The notes beneath the pieces were generated by a model. It saw only the letters and a program-made list of their open reading frames with translations, ran no database searches and was not told the origin of the DNA. 64,000 nt of DNA from Chrysemys picta bellii (Eukaryota; Chordata; Testudines; Emydidae), in contig NC_088791.1 in assembly GCF_011386835.1 (NCBI RefSeq), forward strand, positions 34,012,998-34,076,997, given 5' to 3'. The position numbers and the translations under genes are program-made. This document shows, piece after piece, positions 46,065-57,359 of this stretch (within the stretch, counting starts at the first letter, position 1; the number at the start of each line of letters is the position of its first letter).

Positions 46065-46472
46065 GGTATGTTTACACTGCAGTTAGACACCTGCAGCTGA
46101 CCCATGCCGGCTTACTCAGGCTCTTGTGCTTGGGCTAAGGGGCTCTTAAATTGCGGTGTAGACATTTGCGCTGCAGCCGGAGCTCTGGGACCCTCCCATC
46201 TCTCAAGGTCCTAGAGCCCAGACTGCAGCCTGAGCCCAAACGTCTACATTAAAGTTGCCAACCTTCCAGGACTGTTCTGGAGTCTCCAAGAATTAAAGAT
46301 TAATCTTTAATTAAAGATTATGTCAAGTGATGAAATGTCCAGAATACATCCAACCAAAATTGGGAATCCTAGTCTACATTGCAATTAAACAGCCCCTTAG
46401 CCCAAGTCCTGTGAGCCTGAATCGGCTGGCGCAGGCCAGCCACAGGTTTTTAATTGCATTGTAGACATACCC
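46065..46472. mobile_element. Harbinger MITE with nested insertion
   Basis: The left end is GGTATGTTTACACTGCAGTTA. The right end in reverse is GGGTATGTCTACAATGCAATTA, followed by TTA. Two further internal GTGTAGACAT-like motifs occur. It has no coding capacity. A 121-bp element lies within it at 46251-46371. Confidence 0.75.
46251..46371. mobile_element. Short MITE nested in Harbinger MITE, 121 bp
   Basis: Flanked by a perfect 9-bp repeat GTCTACATT (46242-46250 and 46372-46380). If the true duplication is 8 bp this suggests a hAT-type element. The ends are AGTTGCCAACCTTCC and, in reverse, AGGATTCCCAATTTTGG. The middle holds the palindrome TTAAAGATTAATCTTTAA. Confidence 0.8.
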
Positions 46473-46478
46473 TTAGAG

Positions 46479-46810
46479 CAGGGGTTCTCACAATAAAATT
46501 TTGGTGGCCTCAGAGTGCGGCCACCAACTCTTGCTAGTGGCCGCAGGGACACTTTTTTCTAAGATACTTAATTAACTTTAGGAAAAACAAATAAATATGC
46601 ATGTATACACATCCAGATCATTGTAATTTATTTATGTAGGGTTTTTTTTTTTTTTTGCAGATTCAATAAAAATAATGCTATGAAAAGTGATATTTGTATA
46701 TTTGTTAATATCACTTTTCACAGCAAGTCCTGACAAGCTAAGACCTGGATGGAGGGGCAGGAGGTGAGACAGTTGGGGCCAGGGAGGATGGATGGGGTGC
46801 GAGACAGCAG
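46479..46810. mobile_element. hAT-type element, left end only
   Basis: CAGGGGTTCTCACAATAAAA opens it, as in other hAT elements with CAGGGGTTCTCA ends (compare 54856). A GTGATATTTG ... CAAATATC-type inverted pair follows at about 46687-46725. No matching right terminus was found, so the right limit is a guess. Confidence 0.45.
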
Positions 46811-48304
46811 AGGCCAAGGGTGACGGATGCTAGAATCAAGGGATTACATGAGAACTTCAGTTTTCATTTAAATAAATACATACCTGGCCCTTATGGTTGC
46901 ATAGAAAACCTTGAAAATTTGACCCAAGTGTACTATAAAAGCTCAAAACCAGAAGGAATCTCAAAAGACCCCAAAAGGTTGTTTTATTTATTTATTTTAA
47001 TCTCATTCTTTTATGCCTGACTCATGATTTTCAGTTGGCAATATGGCTTTATTCACCATTGAGATGCAGCCACTTCTGCCATGAACTATGACAGCTATTT
47101 AACAAAGCATAGCATCATGCCTAAGTTTGCCATACGAACTGCTGAATACCTTATTTAACTGAAACTGAAAATGGGAAATTAGACAGACAGAATGCAATTT
47201 CTGAAACTGAGAATCTGGCCATAACACTGGGACCAGCACCCCTGATAGTTATGAAAAGTCCCACAAGTGGTCTAAACCTTAGGTTTGGTTTGGTTTCATT
47301 TTTTTAAAGATTAGACCTAAAAACTGCCTCCAATAGCACATTTAGGAAAGGCAACCCTTAGCACAGTTTCTCTGATGGTTACTTGTTACTCTCAGAAGAA
47401 CTGTTTCTAGGTTACATGTAACACCCCCAGCGAAACGAAAAATCTGATTGGAAATCATTGTACAAAGAATTGCTTTTCAAAACAGTAAATGTGCAGCAAC
47501 ACATTGGAGAATGTTAAGGAAAAAATAGGCTATTTGAAATTGACTGCTAGTGATAGAAGACTAAACATCAAGGAAACTTTTTAAAAAATTAGCTCAACTC
47601 AAGCTTCAAAGCAGATGTAATAGCATTTTCAGCTGAGCCAGTGGAAAGCCAGACAGTCCTAAGTTAATGATCCTTTGTTTTAGAGAATCATGGATCATCC
47701 ACAAAGAAACAGCATCTTAAAGGAATCCCAATGAAAGCAGTGCTTCTAGTAACAATGGCTTCAGAGCAGCAGGAATGATGATTTATTAAAACTGAACAGA
47801 GACTTTTCTGGGAGTGAGGTTACTGTACCCGGGGTATGTAAATACAGAGGCAGACTTGTACTTTTTTTCCTATATAAGAGCTAAATATATATTCAGCCTT
47901 TCATGTTCCTAAGTACATTGTAGACAAGAGGGAAATGTCACAAGGGAATTTCAAGAAATGGAAGTATAAATCAATAGCAAAATGGCAATAAAGCCATCAC
48001 TTTTATTAAATGGAATAAAAAATTCAACAGTTTTATGTCAAATTGTGAAGTTTTAAGTTACTCAAGTATGTAACCAGTGAAACACCACAGGAAGGCACAA
48101 ACAAATAAGAGGTGCTGAGGTCCTGCTCTACAAAATGTTGTATTGATAGAGAGAGGGTTTGTTGATGGTAGGGGGGTTTTGTTTGTTTGGGGTGAGGGTT
48201 TTTATTTGTTTTGTACTTACTGAAAGATTTTAAAGCATTTTGAATTATGTAATGGCATCTATAAAAGTTAAAAACTAAACCTACCCACTATATAGCTTCT
48301 ATCT
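46811..48304. other. Unassigned stretch
   Basis: No gene or repeat is recognised. Confidence 0.4.
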
Positions 48305-49443
48305 AGCTTCATCTGCAAACACTTGGAAGGTGATAAGGTGATAGGGAATAGCCAGCATGGATTTGTAAAGAACAAATCATGTCAAACCAATCTGATAGCT
48401 TTCTTCGATAGGATAACAAGTCTTGTGGATAAGGGAGAAGCGGCAGATGTGGTATACCTAGACTTTAGTAAGGCATTTGTTACGCTATCGCATGATATTC
48501 TTATCAATAAACTAGGCAAATACAACTTAGATGGGGCTACCATAAGGTGGGTGCAAAACTGGCTGGATAACCATACTCAGAGAGTAGTTATTAATGGTTC
48601 CCAGTCCTGCTGGAAAGGTATAATAAGTGGGGTTCCGCAGAGGTCTGTTTTGGGACCGGCTCTGTTCAATATCTTCATCAACGACTTAGATATTGGCATA
48701 GAAAGTACGCTTATTAAGTTTGCAGATGATACCAAACTGGGAGGGATTGCAACTGCTTTGGAGGATAGGGTCATAATTCAAAATGATCTGGACCAATTGG
48801 AGAAATGATCTGAGGCAAACAGGATGAAGTTTAATAAAGACAAATGCAAAGTGCTCCACTTAGGAAGGAACAATCAGTTTCACACATACAAAATGGGAAG
48901 AGACTGTCTAGGAAGAAGTACGGCAGAAAGGGATCTAGGGGTTATAGTGGATCACAAGCTAAATATAAGTCAACAATGTGATGCCGTTGCAAAAAAAGCA
49001 AACATGATTAACAGGTGTGTTGTGAGCAAGACACGAGAAGGCATTCTTCCGCTCTACTCTGCGCTGGTTAGGCCTCAATTGGAGTATTGTGTCCAGTTCT
49101 GGGCACCGCATTTCAAGAAAGATGTGGAGAAATTGGAGAGGGCCCAGAGAAGAGCAACAAGAATGATTAAAGGTCTACAGAACATGACCTGTGAAGGAAG
49201 GCTGAAAGAATTGGGTTTGTTTAGTTTGGAAAAGAGAAACCTGAAAACTGCTATCATGTCCCCTCTCAGTCATCTAAAAGGGTGTCATAAGGAGGAGGGA
49301 GAAAACTTGTTCATCTTAGCCTCTAAGGATAGAACAAGAAACAATGGGCTTAAACTGCAGCAAGGGAGGATTAGGTTGGCATTAGGAAAAAGTTCCTAAC
49401 TGTCAGGGTGGTTAAACACTGGAACAAATTGCCTAGGAAGGTT
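48305..49443 (+). mobile_element. CR1 LINE, 5' and 3' truncated, well preserved
   Basis: It covers the second half of the reverse transcriptase and the C-terminal domain. The end is abrupt after CTAGGAAGGTTGT, before the usual 3' tail. The coding frame has only one stop inside nearly 1 kb. Confidence 0.9.
48314..49399 (+). pseudogene. CR1 ORF2 reverse transcriptase, C-terminal part
   Basis: The frame runs from about 48314. Motifs in order: KVIGNSQHGFVKNKSCQTNL, VYLDFSKAF (RT motif A with catalytic aspartate), SGVPQRSVLGPALFNIFIND, then FADDTKLGG with the FADD catalytic pair at 48719-48730. One TGA at 48806-48808 replaces the tryptophan expected in EKWSEANRMKF; the same frame continues at once. 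Next come KCKVLHLG, DLGVIVDHKLN, LVRPQLEYCVQFWAPH and RRATRMIKGLQ. Near 49255 the sequence departs from the consensus reading frame. The upstream endonuclease and first RT motifs are absent. One nonsense codon in about 310 makes this the youngest-looking CR1 copy in the window. Confidence 0.9.
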
Positions 49444-49660
49444 GTTCTCCTTGGTGTCCCACTCCAGCAGGGGGAAGAAGCGTCCTGTCTCCTTCAGAAG
49501 CTCCCTCCCAACTGAGCTGCTGGGCCGGCTTTATATGCTTCCTGTCCCACCGCTCTGCTTTCAGCATGCAGGGCATGGTCCTCCTGGCCCCACCCACCAA
49601 GCAGCTTGCGGCATTTGCTCCGCGTCCATGTCTGAGGGAGGCCACATCTTCTTGCTACAT
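49444..49660. other. Unidentified GC-rich insert between opposed CR1 pieces
   Basis: It begins at the point where the plus-strand CR1 stops and ends where a minus-strand CR1 piece begins. It is more GC-rich than its surroundings. On the minus strand GCATATAAAGCCGG (about 49530) resembles a TATA box. Open frames on both strands (70-75 codons) show no motif. It could be LTR or MITE debris. Confidence 0.35.
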
Positions 49661-49840
49661 TCACATTAGCCCCTTTTGCCACAACATTGCACTGGGTGCT
49701 CATGTTCAGTTGCTCATCTGCTGTGATCCCTAAATCCTTCTCAGAGTCACTGCTTTCCAGGATACAGTCCCCTGTTTTGTAACTATAGCCTGCATTCCTT
49801 GGTTCTGAATGTGTAACTGCATTAAGTTGAATGCATTTGG
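49661..49840 (-). mobile_element. CR1 LINE internal fragment
   Basis: On the minus strand it reads ATGTTGTGGCAAAAGGGGC preceded by GAGCACCCAGTGCAATG, and AAGGATTTAGGGATC. This is the CR1 stretch just after the RT catalytic box (compare 27660-27728 and 31321-31350 on the plus strand). Confidence 0.65.
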
Positions 49841-52035
49841 AGAAGATGGTTTTGCTTTTTTATGATACAATACACACATTTAGTTTCTTTTAGTGAAACA
49901 TTAGTAAGTACAAAGAAAAATCATGAAAATTTTACACCAGACACAAATAACATTTGACTTCTGAAGAGTATATATCCCTGATGGCATTCGTATTATAAAC
50001 TGTAAGATCATTGGGTCAGGGATCATTCTGCCTCCATGTTCAAAGTGTAGTGCTGGTGCACACACAAAAATAATTCTTTATAATTAATTGTTTATTATTA
50101 GAGTGTGTATACCCAAAAGATATTTTTGTCACCTGGGTCATTATATATTCTTTTCCCCTTGTCCAGCGCTGGCTCTATTAATCTTATATTGCATTGATTG
50201 TCGGTACATTGTTATTATTGCTGCTCAAAGAACACAATGCAGGAAGCTTAAAAAAAGGCATTAGAATTCCGTCGGGATTTTTCCTTCAAAACCATTCAAA
50301 AGAATTGGTTGAAACCAACTGTTATACTTTTATATACTCTATTGCACTTCTTCCAAGGGGCTGCTTTCTATTCACGTACTATCTTGTAGGTTATAAATTG
50401 CGATCTGCATTTCTTCTATCAAAATGCACAGCTAGTGATATTTAACTGTAAAGAAATATATCCCTAGGCAATGAATATAGTCAGAAATTACTTACTGAAT
50501 TTAACCAAGAAAAGAATGAACCCATATAGATGCAGTGCATAAATTTTCAAGTGTGGGACAATGGCTACCATTTTATTAACATTTTATCTCCATATTGAAA
50601 ATGTCTGATCTTGCTTCAGCGGTTTTATTAGCAGCAAGATATCTGAAAGTTTCAATTTTTCCCCTTAGAAAAATAAAGCAGGACTGTTCATGCTAGTAAA
50701 TACAACTCAGAAGTCATTTCTCTAAGGTTTTCTTTAGGTGGAATAGAGGGAGGAATACCTTTTTAATAGGAAAAAACTCAGAGGATAAAAAGATCAACTT
50801 TCACTAAAGAAAAAATGGGGCTTTGATTAGCAGACATTATATACCTGAGTTACAATACTCTGCATTTTATACAGGTAAAATGCCAAGGAGTAAGTTGCTT
50901 AGGGAGCACGGGCCAATTTTTAAAGGTATTTAGGCAAATAAAGATGCAGATCGGCACTTTTGAAAATCACACTAGGTATTTATTTAATCTGTAAGCATCT
51001 AAATACCTTTTAAAAATCTGGCCCAACAGTTCTCAAAATAAAATGAGAAAACAAAGTACTGCATAGGCTCTAGTATTAAGCTAAAAATTTCCAGAAAAAA
51101 ATCACAGCAGGCTTTTGGGGAAGGGGCTGGAAGATGCTCCTCAAATAAGTTAAATTAGCATTACCACCTGGCAGATGGACTACCCGGCAGGACTATGCCT
51201 TCTTTCTTTCCTCCCAGTTGACAGACCAATTCAGCTTTAGAAGAAGTCTATGATGCAGCCAGAGGCGTGAACTCTTTCTGGATGAAACACTCGGGTCAAC
51301 TTATCTGCAAGTTGGCATATATGCAACTTTCTATGACAAGCCATGGCAGCTTAATCAATGGTATTTCTTCTGAAATGATCTGTGATAAAAGAAAATAGTG
51401 GGAGAGACTGGAATTCAGTTGTATTTTCATTATGCCAAAGAACAAAAGGTGGAGTGTTGTTTACTGTAAGGCACCAAGGATTCTTGTTTCATTGGTTTTG
51501 TTCCTCTTTAATGATAGCTTCATAAGTCAAGAAAAAAAGTATCAATGTGTCATGATTCATGTACATCTGTTGTGATACCCACACAATACGTAAGTGGTTT
51601 ATAATCTTTATTAATGTTGAAGCTGCCCCTGAGATTTATAATCTAACTCTATTTCAGGCAGAGTATTAACCAAAAGAAACTGGGGTCTGGATCATACCAG
51701 CTGTCACTGAAGTTTAAGGCATGCAAAGGTGAAGGGGCGGAAGCAGCAATGAACTAGGGCCACAAACCGGGGAACGTCACTGAGGGAGAATGAGTAAAAA
51801 GTAGAACAAGTGCTTGGGAATTACTGCTCTAGGAGCTACCATGTGGGCATTAATAATCTACTGAACCAACAAGAACAATTCCACAGAAGGCTGAAGCATC
51901 TTGTAGAATTGGGCATGCAGTGAAACACAAGGGACAAAATATATTTTTTTAAAAAGTGTCTAGAACACATCTTGCCAGTGATTGCATCTCAAGATTTTAT
52001 TACTCTATCCAAACTTCTTGCATTATAGGTTAAAA
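49841..52035. other. Unassigned AT-rich stretch
   Basis: No gene is seen. A palindromic unit lies at 50911-51027. Confidence 0.4.
50911..51027. repeat. Inverted-repeat unit with GGGCCA ends
   Basis: GGGCCAATTTTTAAAGGTAT at the left and, in reverse, GGGCCAGATTTTTAAAAGGT at the right. TTAGGCA / TTAGATGC motifs follow inside both arms. It resembles a common small amniote fold-back repeat. No clear target duplication. Confidence 0.55.
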
Positions 52036-52181
52036 TAATTGAGTATGTTTAGTCTAGAAAGCCATTGGGGGAGCAGGAAACAGGCTGACACCTCTCAAAT
52101 ATGTAAAAACTTGTTTTCAAGAGCATGGTGACCAATTGTTCCCCATGTCCACCAAGGGTAGGATAAGAAGTAATCGACTTA

Positions 52182-54653
52182 GTTCTGGTCTACAGTACAT
52201 GCTTAGGTCAATGTAAGGCAGCTTACTTTGACCTAGCTGTGGATGTGTTTTCACTTAAATTTGGCTCCCACCAATGTAAGTGCCTCGCTATGCCAACTTA
52301 ATAACACTACCTATCCGAGCGGTGTAGAGTCATGGTCGACATAGTTAGGTCAATGCAGTGAAAGTGTAGTCACTGCGTTACTTACATTGACTGTTAAAGG
52401 CCCCCAGAAGATGTCCCACAATGCCCCACACTGACCAGTCTGGTCACTGTTGTGAACTCTGCTGCCCAGAGATCAGGTAGACAGGAAGCCACCTCTCCCC
52501 TTTAAAGCACTACAAATTTTCGAAATTCCTTTGCCTAGCTCGGTGAGCACACCTAGCAGCTCACCATTCTTGAGTGTTACTGCCCAAGTGACCATGATGG
52601 ATACATGCTGCAGATGTGCTCCTGCCTGGAGTACACAGGAGGTATTGCATCTCCAGAGCCTGTGAGAAGAAGAGGTTGTGCAGGCATAGCTCCCATCAGC
52701 CAGCCAGGAACTCCTTCTTGCTCCCCTGGTCCCTACCAGCATCTGCTCTATCTGAGGTGCTTCAGCCAGCCAGGAACACCATCTTCACTCCTGCAGCTCC
52801 TTTACATGGGCCTGCTGGGCCCAGATTGGCTGCTCCCTGCAGCCCCTCTCTAGGCCACTTGTAAGACACACTTCCACTGCTCCTTTGTGGGACGGGGTGT
52901 GGTAGACCCTGAGGTCTCCAGAAGGCAGCCTCAAAGGGTCTGATACACCCTGTCACACCTACATACATAGCAATCACTACAAGATTTATACTGGGCTGCA
53001 AAAGAGCAAGGCCAGGTAGAGCACACTACAGCAGTTCACACTACCCTGGTTCACTATTAAAATGTTCCTTCAAAGTCTTTCTCAGCCATATACCTCTGCA
53101 TTGAGCTCTTCTAATAGCTCTTGTATATGACTGGTCAAATTCAGCAGACAGACACTCCACCTCCGCCCTCCACACCAGTGGAAACTTTTCTCCCTTTGCT
53201 TCATAGATATTATGGAAGACACAGCAGGCAGCAATAAACGTTGGGATATTTTTCTCACTGAGCTACATTCTTATAAGTAAACAACACCAAGCGACCCTTC
53301 AACCAATCAATGACACATTCAACTGACATTCTGCATCTGCTGAGCTTGTAATTGAAGCACTCCTTAGTGTTGTCCAAGTGGCCGGTGTATGGCTTCATGA
53401 GCCACAGAAAGAAGGGGTAGGCTGGGTCCCCCAGGATCACTATTGGCATTTCAACATTCCCAATTGTAATCCACCAGTCTGTTTTTAAAGATGACTATGT
53501 CATGCACCTTCCCTGACCAACCTGCTTTGATGTCGGTAAAGTGTCTCAGGTGATCCACCAGCACTTGCATTACAGTAAAAAAAGTAGCCTTTTCTGTTAA
53601 TGTACTCTGTGGCAAGTGGTCTGGTGCCAAAATAAGAATATGTGTGACATCTATCACCCCACCACAGTTCAGGAACCCCATTGATGCCAAATCATCCACT
53701 ATGTCCTGCACATTGCCCATAGTCACAGTGCTTTGTAGGAGGAGACAATTATTGACTGCTCGCCTACATGACAGCTATCCCTGAGGTGGATTTCCTAGCT
53801 CCAGATTGATTCCCAACTGACCAGTGCAATCTGGCATTGCAAGTTTTCACAGTACAATCGCCACTTGCTTCACAACTGTCAATGCAGCTCTCATTTTGGT
53901 GTTCCTCTGCTAGAGGGCTGGGGTAAGTTCAACACACAGATCCAGAAATGTGGCCTTGTGCATCCGAAAGTTCTGCAGCCACTGCTTGTCTTCCCAAACT
54001 TGCATGACAGTGCAGTCTCACCAGTCAGTGCTTGTTGCCTGGGCCCAGAATCAGGTGACCCATAATCTCCAGCTGCTCTGTGAACAACACAAACAACCTT
54101 GAATTGGTTCCTTTTATGTCCCACAGCAATCTAGCCCACGAGGAATCATCATGTTCCCCATGGGCCCTCTTGCAGCTCTGTAAATACTGCAGGATCATGT
54201 GCCCCGTGCTTGCAAGACTAACAATAGTGCAGAGTTGTGCAAGCTCCATGCTACTGTCAGAAATGGCAGACAGCGAGGAGGGACGCACAGATTTGTGGGG
54301 ATTTTGAAAAGAAGGAGCGAAATAATATGGGATGCTGATGAAATTATGGGATGGAAAACACTGCGTTATTGGAAGTTGACCCCATGCTCTGAGTCACCCC
54401 GTGTGATTCTTTTCAGTCCCATGAGGCATTGCAAAAACTTCCCAAAACACAGTGCGCTGGATGGTGGTGAGTTGCACAGTGGAATACCTACCCAAGGTGC
54501 ACTGCACTCTATATAAATACAAGCATTCCTGGTGAGGCTGCGCACCGCCGACACAAGGAGCAAAGTGTGCACATGCACAAGCAATGTAATAACTACAGTG
54601 ACTGTATGTCAAAATAACTTAAGTTGTCAGAATTTTGTAGTGTTGACATGGCC
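52182..54653 (-). mobile_element. PIF/Harbinger transposon, 2.5 kb, inside CR1
   Basis: The left end is GTTCTGGTCTACAGTACA. The right end in reverse is GGCCATGTCAACACTACA. It sits after TTA (52179-52181) and before TTC (54654-54656), read as a decayed TTA duplication because CR1 continues correctly with ATTTGTAGC. The transposase gene is on the minus strand. Further left (about 52200-53090) is non-coding. It is homologous to the element at 1-1627 but more decayed. Confidence 0.85.
53090..54249 (-). pseudogene. Harbinger (HARBI1-like) transposase, decayed
   Basis: The start is MELAQLCTIVSLASTGHMIL at 54249, parallel to MEPAQITAAVMGTVNTTRII of the copy at 1-678. Next, in changing frames, come FRMHKATF-like text and a TKMRAALTV-like block (near 53890). 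The DDE nuclease follows: GNVQDIVDDLASMGFLNCGG and VIDVTHI with the first aspartate (near 53655), then DIKAGWSGKVHDIVIFKN (second acidic region, near 53510), GDPAYPFFLWLMKPY and MSVECVIDWLKGRL with the final acidic residue (near 53310). Several stops and shifts break it, including ones near 53450 and 53770. Both ends of the catalytic domain are present, unlike the copy at the left edge. Confidence 0.85.
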
Positions 54654-54855
54654 TTCATTTGTAGCAAGGCATAGTCAAGTTAGATATTAGGAAAAATTTT
54701 CTAATTTTAAGGATAGGTAAGTCCTGGAAATGTTATACCTAGGGTGGTTGTGGAATCCTGTCACTAGAGGCTTTTAAGAAAAGTTTAGACAAACACCTTT
54801 AAGGGATGGTCTGTATATAGTTAGTCTTACATCCACATGGAAGGAGCAAATAAAT

Positions 54856-55210
54856 CAGGGGTTCTCAAACTTCATTGCACCGCGACCCCCTTCTGACAAC
54901 AAAAATGACAACATGATCTGAGGAGGGGGGACCAAAGCCTGAGTCTGCCCAATCCATGCCACCCTGGGTAGGGTGCCCCGGGATGGGGGGCAAAGCCAAA
55001 GCCCAAGGGCTTCAGCTCAAGGCAGGCCTGTAATCTCAGCTCACTGCCCAAAGCTGACGCCCTCAGGCTTTAGCCCCAGACAGTGGGGCTTGAGGCTTTG
55101 GCTTCACCTTAGGCCCCTGGCCCCAGCAAGTTTAAGCCAGCCCTGGCGACCGCATTAAAACGGAGTCACGACACACTTTGGGGTCTCAACCCACAATTTG
55201 ACAATCGCTG
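54856..55210. mobile_element. hAT MITE, 355 bp, inside CR1 3' end
   Basis: The left end is CAGGGGTTCTCAAACTTCAT. The right end in reverse is CAGCGATTGTCAAATTGTGG. CR1 resumes directly (AACTAGATGAATCC). The interior is GC-rich with AAAGCCAAAGCC and GGCTTTGGC inverted blocks. The flanking duplication is not clear, consistent with age. Confidence 0.75.
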
Positions 55211-55328
55211 AACTAGATGAATCCTTAAGATCCTTTCCAGCCCTACATTTCTATGATCCTGTGATAACTATTCAAGGTGTGAGAGGGTGAATAAGGAATT
55301 TCTAAATCCTAAAGATTAGAGTAATAGA

Positions 55329-55510
55329 TTTTAAAGCCAGAAGAGATTATCATGATCTTCTAGTCTGACTTCCTGCATAACACAGACCATAGAATTACAC
55401 ACATCAATATTTGCATCTAGCCCAATGATTTGTGGTTGAAGTAGACAGTCTCTTTGGGAAAGACATCTAATATTGATTTAAACACTTCAAGCACTGGAGA
55501 ATTACTTGAT
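55329..55510 (-). mobile_element. CR1 LINE 3' end fragment
   Basis: On the plus strand: TTTTAAAGCCAGAAGAG, ATGATCTTCTAGTCTGAC and TTCCTGCATAACACAG, the reverse of a CR1 3' end as at 14252 and 57645. It also has ACATCTAATATTGATTTAAA from the C-terminal coding part. Confidence 0.7.
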
Positions 55511-55544
55511 GAAGTAATGCATGCCATGTAGTTGTAACTGCGTT

Positions 55545-55860
55545 TGACCCAGGATATTAGAGAGACAAGGTGGGTCAGGTAATACCTTTTACTGGACCAA
55601 CTTCTGTTAGTAAAAGAGACAAGCTTTCAAACCACACAGAGATCTCCTTCAGGTCTGGGAAAGGCACTCCCAGTGTCACAGCAAAATGCGCGGTGGAATA
55701 GATTGTTTAGCATCAGGAGTTAGCACATATTCTAAGGGACCATTCGAAGTAGAGTGGCCCATTAATATCTCTGCAGTCATAGGACAAGAAAGAGGGGGGT
55801 TAGAGAGTTACATCTTGTTATAATAATCTATAAATCCAATGAAGTAATGACAGGCCAATC
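55545..55860 (-). mobile_element. Penelope-like element 3' end, second subfamily
   Basis: On the minus strand it ends with GAAGTTGGTCCAGTAAAAGG and CACCTTGTCTCTCTAATATC. This is a frequent amniote 3' end that I associate with Penelope-like elements. Upstream on the same strand is a hammerhead-like core: CCTGAAGG (around 55646-55653) and GAAAGCTTGTC, with GAAA at 55625-55628. No GIY-YIG coding sequence is present in this copy. The assignment rests on memory of the family. Confidence 0.6.
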
Positions 55861-56454
55861 CACCAGTTCCCCGCAGGCACTAAGCTCTCATTTGTTGGTT
55901 GTCTTACTACAGAATGTAGCTGGATCTTGGTGGATTTGCTTGTGCTGAAACATTGCCGTAGGAGGAATTTTTAAATGGAGCTAAATATCCATTTGCTCAC
56001 AAAAAAATCCTAGTCTGCAGATGCAATTTGCATAAGCATGAAGGCAGACAGACCTCAGGCATCAACTTTCTGAATATCATGCCCATTGTATTCTGAAAGT
56101 AATCCATAGACCTGTATTTGACCACAGAAAGGATAAGATAACAGAGTGTATCTTGTGGAGAAAAATAGATTGGGAATTTTAATAGGAATTTTTTAAAGGT
56201 AATGACAATACAGAAGAATTGTCATTTTGATCAAATTCATTTTCTAATCAGAGATAGTGGACAAGTTTTTTTTTTTTTAAGTTCTAATAGAGTGAAGGGA
56301 AAAAGGAATGAAAATTGAGATTCTAGAGTTCCCATGTATGACAGACACTACAATCACATGCAGTTTCTTTGGGGACCATACTGTATTAAATCTATGAATG
56401 GTGGATGTAGGATTGTGTTCTACTCCATGGGTAAGGATTACCACAGCTCCTACA
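55861..56454. other. Unassigned stretch
   Basis: No gene or repeat is recognised. Confidence 0.4.
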
Positions 56455-56948
56455 GGAACTAACAATAGTGGGAGTTGATAGAGGTCTATAAAATCATGAC
56501 TGGTGTGGAGAAAGTAAATAAGGAAGTGATTTTTACTCCTTATCATAACACAAAAACTGGGGAGGGTCACCAAATGAAATTAATAGGCAGCAGGTTTAAA
56601 ACAAACAAAAGGAAGTATTTTTTCACACAACGGACAGTCAAACTGTGGAACTCCTTGCCAGAGGATGTTGTGAAGGCCCAGGCTATAACAGAATTCAAAA
56701 AAGAACTAGATAAGATCATGGAGGATAGGTCCATCAATGGCTATTAGCCAGAATGGGTAGGGATGATGTCCCTAGCCTCTATTTGCCAGAAGCTGGGAAT
56801 GGGCGACAGGGAATGGATCAGTTGATGATTACCTGTTCTGTTCATTCCGTCTGAGGTACCTGGCATTTGCCACTGTCAGATGACAGGATACTGAGCTAGA
56901 TGGACCTTTGGTCTGAACCAGTATGGCCGTTCTTATGTTCTTATTAAG
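56455..56948 (+). mobile_element. CR1 LINE 3' end, another subfamily
   Basis: It carries the C-terminal coding end (56475-56747) and the full 3' tail, with GCTAGATGGACCTTTGG, GAACCAGTATGGCCG and the terminal TTCTTATGTTCTTA. It is clearly different from the CR1 tail ending ATTCTATGAT, so at least two CR1 lineages are present. Confidence 0.85.
56475..56747 (+). pseudogene. CR1 ORF2 C-terminal fragment
   Basis: An open stretch of 90 codons ending at the natural CR1 stop. Motifs: [48 protein letters not shown] and [17 protein letters not shown]. This is the extreme C terminus of the CR1 polyprotein. It has no start of its own; the rest was lost by 5' truncation. Confidence 0.8.
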
Positions 56949-57359
56949 GTGGATTGCTGAGACTAACAGCTCTAGAGAGCAATTATTCAATTATTCTCTG
57001 ACATGGTTTGCATATACTGGTTCAAGCTGCATTTTCCAAAGAGTAGGAGACAAAGAAAGGACTTTTGATATAAAGAAGAATGAGCTTGAACTGATTTAGG
57101 GCCTTCTTTCTAATTCAGCAAATGGACAGGACCATCGGACTTCAAATGAAATGAAATAAAACAATGTGTTTATACTGATAGACAAAGTGAGAGGGGCAAT
57201 AATCATACCACAGTTGTTGCAAACCTCGCAGTCCTTTAAATACCTGTAAAATATGTGTGTCACATTCACACCTGGTACAGGGAATACAGCTGGTACATTG
57301 ACACCTGTGACACTGTAACTGCAGCTGTATTCCCCCTCCCCTTGCGGAAAGGTTGGAAG

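Larger units (their letters stand above)
52036..55262 (+). mobile_element. CR1 3' end split by Harbinger and by a hAT MITE
   Basis: CR1 pieces at 52036-52181, 54654-54855 and 55211-55262 rejoin into one 3' end. The order is GAGTATGTTTAGTCTAGAAA, CCCCATGTCCACCAAGGG and AAGAAGTAATCGACTTA, then (past Harbinger) GTAGCAAGGC, AGATATTAGGAAAAATTTTC and CAAACACC, then (past the MITE) CTAGATGAATCC, CCTTTCCAGCCC and ATTTCTATGAT. Confidence 0.85.

Noticed and set aside
53255..53726. A domesticated HARBI1 gene
   Set aside because: It has multiple stops and lies between Harbinger termini within CR1.
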